A stretch of 64,000 nucleotides of DNA from Protopterus annectens (lineage: Eukaryota > Chordata > Ceratodontiformes > Protopteridae). Positions 57,063 to 64,000 of the stretch are shown here, in pieces (the first letter of the stretch is position 1; the number at the start of each line of letters is the position of its first letter). Below the pieces are notes generated by a model. It did no database searches. It was not told the DNA's origin and was given only the letters and a program-made list of their open reading frames with translations. Position numbers and translations under genes: made by a program. Where the stretch lies: positions 1,508,388,890 to 1,508,452,889 of the forward strand of contig NC_056744.1 of assembly GCF_019279795.1 (NCBI RefSeq), given 5' to 3'.

Positions 57063-58061
57063 TTCCTCCCTAACCCAATTCAAGTACACTAGCTCTCAGA
57101 ATATAAGCCCCTCAAGTGATGCATCCCTGCCAATTCCAACCACTCAAATAGTGCATGTTGCTGGACAGTATACCTTTTTAATAGTAAAAAGAAATATAAT
57201 GACAGATTTAAGCATAAATCCTGTTAGTTATTCTGACATTCTGAAAAATTTGAGGCAAATACAGTGTGGCTTTCTAAATTTAAAGTCAATCACATCTCAT
57301 ATCCTAAAGTAATTAAATAATTCCAGAAAAATGTACACCAACATGTATACTGTTATCAGCAGAGGGATGCATAAGGAATATGAAATAACTGTTCATTAAA
57401 CTCACATGGCAGACTGTGGTCAGTTTCCAACTCTTCCTCCACATTAAAGCATTTTTAAACCAAGGTCATAGTATATTAAAGAATAGCATGAAAATTACAA
57501 GGACACAAGTCGATAGATGCCACAAAAGAAAACAATGTTAGAACTTCTGAATTAACAGGAAAGTACATTGCCTACCGTAAACACACTCGTTGTTTTCTGC
57601 ACAGCCAAGAACTTGTGGCCACAATGTTTAGGAATGTTTATTCATGTATTTATTAATGAATTTATATATTTAAGATTGCATACCAAGGTAGACTACTGAT
57701 CACATAATGACTAATTTCAGGCCCAGAGCAGTGGTACAATTAAAGATAAACAAAGTTAAGATTTTATCAAGAAGGAGTTTAATGGATTACAAATAGGCAC
57801 AAAAATTAAATGATAGCAAACCATTGTAGAGGTACTGTATTTAGCTAGTGTCATTTAATAGTTATACTGCAAACTGGCAAACAGTATTGCAGTTAGTGGG
57901 AAAAAGGTTCAGAAAAAGAGGACAGAGAGGAAAAGATATAAGGTAAGAGGGTAATATGACTGTGTGCATATTTAAAGGAAAGAATTGTTTTTTATGAAGT
58001 TGTTTAAGATGTATATGTTTAACTTTAATTTGGATGGGATGTATTATTTAAGCAATATCCC
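57063..58061. other. No recognisable feature
   Basis: A/T-rich non-coding sequence. A 84-residue frame begins inside the CR1 fragment and shows no motif. Confidence 0.3.
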
Positions 58062-60213
58062 ACAAAATGATTGACTTCAACAATTGGCTAAGCTTCTGGT
58101 GTCATTCTAAGGGGATCCAGTATCTGTCTGCCTGGGACCACATGATCGACAGACCACAATGCTTTGCCAGAGATGGCCTGCACCTGTCACCCCTGAGATT
58201 CTGGATACTGGCTAAGGCTCTTGCCACCCCTATAGTGCCTTTTTTAGGCAAGGTTCAAATGACAAATTGTAACAGGAACAGGCAAGCAAAAACTGAGGGT
58301 AATGCTACTCAATGCAAAGTCTAAATCTCAAAATGCACTCACTCGAGGCACTCCCTAAAATGGAAAACATCGATATCTGTGCAGTGACTAAGACCTGGAT
58401 CAAGGGTCCAGAGGGCACCCCTGCACTACCAGGCTATAACTCATACCACACTTTTCGACCATGTAACCTGGACCGGAACACCAATGGTGGAGGTGTGTCC
58501 ATATTCATTAAGGATATCCACACCTTTAGGCTAGTTGTTCAGAATAATGCATCTGAGGTTATCCAAGTGCAACTAACTCTGGGCAACACTGCAATCCAAA
58601 TTGTAGCTTGCTACAGACCCCCCACCATGCCCCAGGATTCCCACTCCTCTTTTCTTGATATACTGGAACATATTAGGGTTCAACCAAACACACTAATAAT
58701 GGGCGATTTCAACTAACCCACCATTAACTGGGAAAACTACTCATGTACCAACTCCTTCACTCAACGCTTTCTGGAATTCAAAAATTCCAATAACCTGGAT
58801 CAACTTATCCACACCCCCACCAGGGGCAACAATATCCTAGACACATTCATTACCAACATGTGTGACCAGTGTTCCACACTGAAGTCAATTCCTCATTGGT
58901 CCAATCTGACCATAAGCTAATCACCCTAGATATCCACATCCCGCCCCCACCCACCATTAAGGAAACCATGGTAAAAAAATTCTCCTAAGCCAACTTCATG
59001 CTTCTTAATACAAAAGTGGTGAACTTCATGACACCCATGCAGATGAACAATACAGTTATGACTGCTGAATCCTACACAAATGCACTCTATAATCACTTAC
59101 AAGAGTGCATGGATCATGCTATCCCAAACAGAACCAAGACGCTATCCTCTAAAAAAAGGAAGCCACTCTGGTGGTTCCCTGCCATAAATAAACTGTACGC
59201 CAGAAGGAATAAACTGTTGCGAAAGAGAGTAAAATCCCATGAGTGGAGGAGCTCCCTGGTCAGCCTCGGTAAGAAGCTGAGATCTCTTATAAGATCCTCC
59301 AAAGCTAGGTACGAAAACAAAATTTCAACTGATTCTAAGGACAACTGCAAAGCATTCTATAGCTATGCCAAGAATCTCAATGGCAACACCCAGATATGCT
59401 CTGAGTTACAGCACAATGGCACGAAAATTATAGAACCAACTGATATTGCCAATATCCTGGCAGATAGGTTCAGTGCTAACTTTACCCCCCTCTCACCCCC
59501 TAAAGGGCCCATATCTATACAGGAAGAATGCAGAGTCCCAACTACACAGGTAAAAGCTGCACTCTCTAAAGCCAAAAACACAGCATCCATGGGACCGGAC
59601 AACATCCCAGGCTGCGTTTTACATGAACTTCAGAACAAATTGGCTCCCTGCCTAAGCACAATGTTCAGTTATAGCCTCACATCAGGCTTTGTGCCCACTG
59701 AATGGTGCACAGCAGCAGCTATCCCACACCACAAAGGAGGAGCCACCACTGATCCCGTTAACTATCACCCTATTGGCCTAACAAGCCTGGTCTGCAAGGC
59801 CATGGAACGTATCATCATGGAACTCATAAACAAAGACATCGGTAACCTCCAAACTCTGGACCCCACCCAGTTTGGGTTTGTGAAAGGCAGATCGTGCCTC
59901 CTGAATGGACTTCTTTGAGGCAGTCACCAAAGCCGTAGATGAGAGTAAGGTAGTTCACACAGCCTATCTTGACCTCACCAAGGCTTTCGACACCATCACC
60001 TATTCTGGAATTATAGCTAAACTCACTAAACTAGATATAAATCCCTATGTCACAAGATGGGTGACCAACTGGCTCACTGACAGAACCCACAATGTAAAAG
60101 TTGCAGACTCCAAATCTGACTTCAAACCAGTCACAAGTGGAGTACCACAGGGTTCAATCCTGGGATCTCTCCTGTTTGGTATTTATGTCTCTGAAGTACA
60201 GGCTAACACCTTG
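58062..60213 (+). mobile_element. CR1 copy E, truncated at both ends
   Basis: Close relative of the full-length CR1. It starts inside ORF1 (MIDFNNWLSFWCHS) and stops inside the RT at SEVQANT, before the active site. At 60213 the sequence switches to minus-strand CR1-D. Loss of the 3' end cannot come from ordinary target-primed integration, so a later rearrangement is inferred. Confidence 0.85.
58067..60213 (+). pseudogene. CR1-E ORF1 end and ORF2 (endonuclease and partial RT)
   Basis: The ORF1 end at 58067-58260 keeps the DGLHLSPL motif. Endonuclease at 58298-58716: MHSLEALPKMENIDICAVTK (the TETW glutamate is now K), GGGVSIFIKDIH, ACYRPPTMPQDS, and GDFN directly followed by a stop. A third piece with RT starts at 58998: KKRKPLWWFPAINKLYARR, SKAKNTASMGPDNIPG, GFVKGRSCLLN. 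A frameshift near 59903 leads to YLDLTKAFDTITYSG and TSGVPQGSILGSLLFGIY. The copy preserves bases lost from the ORF2 at 35800-35950. Confidence 0.85.
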
Positions 60214-60520
60214 CTAAGATACCATAACAGACTTTATCTAAGGTGATTTGCACATGATTGAACTCCTCAGTATCATCCTGTTTAACCAGCCTTGAGATAT
60301 ACTTGTTGCTCATGTAAATCGAGACACCTCCAGCATTGGTCTATGTCTGTGTGGCTGATGGTGTAAGTGTGTGTAAGGCACTGTAGCCTTGCGCGGCCAT
60401 AATACTTTCTGTGGCTTTAAACCATGTCTCGGTAATGGCACAGATGCCTACATTCTCCAGAGTGAGGAGAGCTTGTAGGGCATGTTGTTTCTTGTTAAGA
60501 ATCCTAAAGGAGCCCAAAAC
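60214..60520 (-). mobile_element. CR1-D endonuclease fragment, U4 copy
   Basis: The minus strand includes QHALQALLTLENVGICAITE-like sequence (about 60490-60430) with the ETW region degraded. Same fragment as in U1 and U3. Confidence 0.65.
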
Positions 60521-61760
60521 AGTACACAGTGCAAATGTTTATGACTTATGAGCTCTCACGGTACAGCTACTGCTGTTTCACTTGACATGATTGTCTTAAA
60601 CTGGTTAGAGCAGAGTTTCCAGGTGCAGCAACAGTGTGTAAGACCCAGAAACAATTTAAAACTGTCCCTGTGGCAGAGACTCTAGAAATGCAGAGGGGAT
60701 ACAAAGAATGAGTTGAAGACTTGATTGGCGTATGAAAGTGTGGGATATGCTTTTTTTCTTGCAAAAAAAACAGGAAAAGTTGTTTATAAATGGATGTACA
60801 GAGGTCCAAATGGCAAGTCAGCATATGCTTATCAAAAATAAAAAAATAAAAAATAAAAAAGATGCAAAAATAAAAATCAGTGCTAGGTGAAAGGTGCCAC
60901 AGTGGCTGAAGAAACACGCAAGAGGAAACAAGCAGTTTCACTGTATCAGCACAGCTGGAAGATGTTGACAGCAGAAAGGCTGTTTATTATGATAATATAA
61001 CTGTTATAAATATGAGTCACTTCAGGACATGAATGTTTGGAAGGACACTGAAGGGAAGGAGGAAAGGGAAGGAAGGAAAAAAAAGAAAAAAGTAACTTAA
61101 GTAAAACAATTTTATTCTTAACAGTGTTAGTATGAAATATTACCCAATATAAATTGCATGTTATAAAGTAAAGTATTTTCATTTATTGCTCTATGTGATA
61201 AAGATACTAAAGTAAACAAGTGCTTTATTTCTTCTTTTATATTTTTTAGGAAATATAAGCATTACAATGTAAAAAGAAAAGTAAGGCTGGACACATTAAG
61301 TTAATGTTCTGTAATCTTGTGTTGCTGAGCTGGAGAATGCAGTCTAAAAGTGCACAGATTATAATATGTAGAGTTTCTACATTCTCTCTTATTTTTGCTT
61401 ATATGAATGTCTTGATTAAAACTTTTGCTTTAATCTAATAACATGTTTTTTTGTCTGTAAGTAAGTAAATAAATGACACCAAATGTATTGAAAAGTTTTC
61501 CTTTGGCAAGTAAATGTTCAGTTGAGAGTTTTAAAGAGCTTTATGTACACTTGGTATTTATGTTTCCATGGAGAAAAGCTGACTACAGTGGGGAAGTAAT
61601 AAAAAACAGAATTTTTTTTAAGGATAAAAGGTTAATGTTTTCTAAAAGCATATAAGCTGTTTTTCACATCTGGGAGGGGAATGAAGATAAGACATGAACA
61701 GCCCACAGTTAGTGTGTATAGGTGACAGACGACCATGCATCTTAGCATGGATAAACTTGC
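60521..61760. repeat. Segment E, copy in U4
   Basis: Counterpart of 52141-53395. It has an AAAAT-rich stretch at about 60834-60867 where U3 has AAAT, and no GT expansion. Confidence 0.7.
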
Positions 61761-64000
61761 ACAAGTCTCATGATTTGGGACAACTGTTCCTATTAGGAGG
61801 GCTAAACTTATTATTTGAAGATGTACATAGTTGGCCTGCTTGTTTTAAGTTAATAGATTGTGGGTGTGTTTGGGGTGTGCTTTTTTGTTTTTGTTAGAGG
61901 GTTTTCATTAAAACAAAAAGGTTTGTAAAATGTGACATAGATTCAAATAGAAATGGCAAGGAACAACTGTATAAGAAATCAACCTGTCAAACATTGGTGG
62001 ATGCATGTAACACAAAATCTGTAAACAGACATTTAAAAAAGCTGTAATATATAATAGAAGCAAGTAATCACTTCTTATAATGACTGCACTAAGTGATGAT
62101 ACACAGGGAAGCAGAATGCAAGAAAATACCTTTGTTGGTGTTTCTCAATGCAGAGAAAACATTCAAGAGAGCATGATGGGATTTTATGAGTAGGACAATG
62201 GGAATATCTACATTCTGTGAGATAGTACTAAGGTTATTAGAAGATATATGAGCAATCAGAGGCAAAAATTAAATTGAGAAGATTCCTTTTTGATAAGTTG
62301 TGTTTGAATAATCAAACCAGGCAGGGGTGGCCTCTTTCCCCTTTGTAATTTGCATTACATTTAGAGCCACTGGCAAAGAAAAAAGGCACTCAGAATTTCA
62401 AGGATATAATTGGTAAGTTAATCTAGAAAAGTTGGCTTTATTTGTAGATGATATTATTTTGTACTTGATAAAACCAGAAAAGGATATCACAGTGTTGTGG
62501 AACATTCAGAGACAGTTTCAGTTACTTTTTTTAGGATATAAAATTAGTGCAGACAAAACAAATGCTATAGCTGTAAACTATGTACCCACACACAAATTTG
62601 TTTAACAATACGCATATTTATAGGGACTCAGTGAAATGAAATATTTATGAGTATGGGTTAAAAAGGTTTATGTTATGGCAGAAAAGGATAAATGGGAAAG
62701 AAACTAAAAAGTATAATACAAAACTGACAAAATTGAAGCACTGTTTTATGGATATGTATATTAAGATGCAAACAGGGAAAATATGTTTAATACCTTTAGT
62801 TTTATTTACAAATCAAGCCTATTTTTATCAACCAGACTAGAAGCTATGAATAGTACTTAAGAAAGAATTGAAGGATTTTATGTGAGAAGAGAAGAGGGCA
62901 AGGGTCATTTGGGATAAGTTGATCCTTCCAACAGAACAAAGAGTTTAAGAATACCTACTTTATAGGGATATTTTAGAGAAACACAGAAAAGGCTCATAGA
63001 AATAACACAAGCAGAAAGCTATAATTCAAAGTAGAAACGGATGATGATGAAATGAAGTTAAATTAAAGAAATAAGTAGAGAATAAGATTTTGGATGCAGA
63101 TCCTCAAGAAGAAAAAGAACTACCATACAGAATATTATATTCATAAAGTAGCTGAAAGTGCTCAAAGAAATAAGTAGACGTAAGAACAGAGAAAAAAGAT
63201 TCTACCTATAGGGATGACTGCAACTAGAGCTACAGAGAAAAGTCAAATTGGGACTGTAATGTATTGATGACAAAATGGCAAAGGAACAAAGGTATTGGGA
63301 GCAAACAACTGGAAAAGGAAATGTAATACAACATGAAGAGACAAAGAAGCTATTTGGACTACAGGCTAGAGATTGCCTTCCATGAGGCCAAGAAGACATT
63401 TCAACTGCAGGCTAGAACTTGCCTTCCCTATCAGGGTATAAGCAAAAAGAACAAGAAAGGGGAATCATAAGCAAAAATCATGCTCTGCTACAGTTTTTAG
63501 CTGAATCTTTAAAAGAAGGGATAATTAGTAGGACATATAAAATATTGCATGATAACTGTACAACTTAATCAGAGAAGGTTAGGAAAGAATGGGAAGAGAG
63601 ATTGGATAAGTAATTCACGTGGAAACAATGGTAGGACATATGCATGTCTGTCATATATGCAAGTCCAGAAGCTATAGGATTTTTGCTTACAACAGTCTGC
63701 TCAGGTATTTTTATACCTGAAGCTGACTCCAATGAAATTTTCCTTAAGTTGATACCAAATGTTGGGGGTGTGATGGAGAAGAAAGAGGTAACTAGGAACA
63801 AATGTTTTGGGAGTGCAGAGCTGCCAAACTTTAAAAATTCTATAGAGTGCTGTGTCACAAATATTGGGTGAGCAAATGAATGTAAATAAGGAAATTATTT
63901 TTTTAACTAGGATACAGGATTTGAACTGGGTAGACACAGTAAGGCCCTGTTAAGCATTTTTTGCTGGCTGCTAAAAAAAAGCTATTACTAGAAAATGGAA
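61761..64000 (+). mobile_element. L1-type LINE, copy d (cut by the window end)
   Basis: Same 5' truncation point as b and c (CATGATTTGGGACAACTGTT, TGTACATAG). RT remnants near 62140-62480: AEKTFKRA-like, then QGWPLSPL-like, and a VDDIILYLIKPEKDIT segment that retains a DD pair. The C-terminal region runs to the window end. No HA-2 at the equivalent site (about 62665), which provides the empty site for that element. Confidence 0.75.

Larger units (their letters stand above)
60214..64000. repeat. Segmental duplication block U4, running off the window
   Basis: Collinear with U3 from about 51890: CR1-D fragment, segment E, L1. Its left edge at 60213 is an abrupt junction with CR1-E in opposite orientation. 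Confidence 0.75.

Noticed and set aside
60214-60520. CR1 twin priming to explain the inverted junction at 60213
   Set aside because: Twin priming inverts the 5' part and keeps a normal 3' end; here the 3' end of CR1-E is missing.

Overview
This window looks like repeat-saturated, non-genic DNA from a large vertebrate genome. Almost everything recognisable is the remains of transposable elements, and I found no convincing host gene. Several element types occur together. There are CR1 LINEs with an esterase-type ORF1 and an octamer-repeat 3' end, and three lineages of Penelope-like elements (PLEs) with GIY-YIG endonucleases. There are also L1-type, RTE-type and L2/Rex1-type LINEs, tRNA-derived SINEs with a V-SINE/DANA-like layout, and Ty3/Gypsy fragments. 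This mix, together with long dinucleotide microsatellites, fits a non-mammalian vertebrate. A fish, lungfish or amphibian with a big genome is plausible, but the species cannot be fixed from this sequence.

Layout. 1-1660: 3' end of a Gypsy element (RT tail, RNase H, polypurine tract, LTR). 2871-10605: a minus-strand CR1 copy split by an inverted PLE dimer (6085-9511, 13-bp target duplication) and by a SINE (9721-10075, 15-bp target duplication). 10612-13239: a tRNA/CR1 composite SINE, a short SINE, a repeat block and anonymous DNA. 13240-16036: an RTE-like LINE split by a PLE and a SINE. 16855-25400, 32748-44660, 44666-56807 and 60214-64000: four related copies (U1-U4) of one composite block made of minus-strand CR1 pieces, MITE-like elements and a plus-strand L1. 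They form an old segmental duplication with large internal indels. 26760-32310: a decayed Gypsy fragment, microsatellites with palindromic MITE-like elements inserted in them, and a third PLE.

The best preserved element is a full-length CR1 (33551-37826). Its ends can be placed because U1 and U3 keep the empty site. Its ORF1 is open, with a CCCC zinc motif and a complete SGNH/GDSL hydrolase motif set. Its ORF2 (APE endonuclease plus reverse transcriptase) is broken only by a few single-base deletions and one stop.

The most unusual material is non-coding. (i) At 54290-54905 at least nine consecutive hairpins, several perfect, form an element inserted in an L1 copy. (ii) A core of roughly 60-90 bp recurs about nine times inside palindromic elements whose outer ends are otherwise unrelated. 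(iii) The 3' regions of the PLEs carry hammerhead-ribozyme-like motifs, one with an intact catalytic core. (iv) A tRNA-headed SINE ends in the CR1 3' tail, suggesting it was mobilised by the local CR1s.

All calls come from reading the sequence; no alignment, search or folding program was run. Boundaries of old repeats are approximate unless a target duplication or empty-site comparison is cited.
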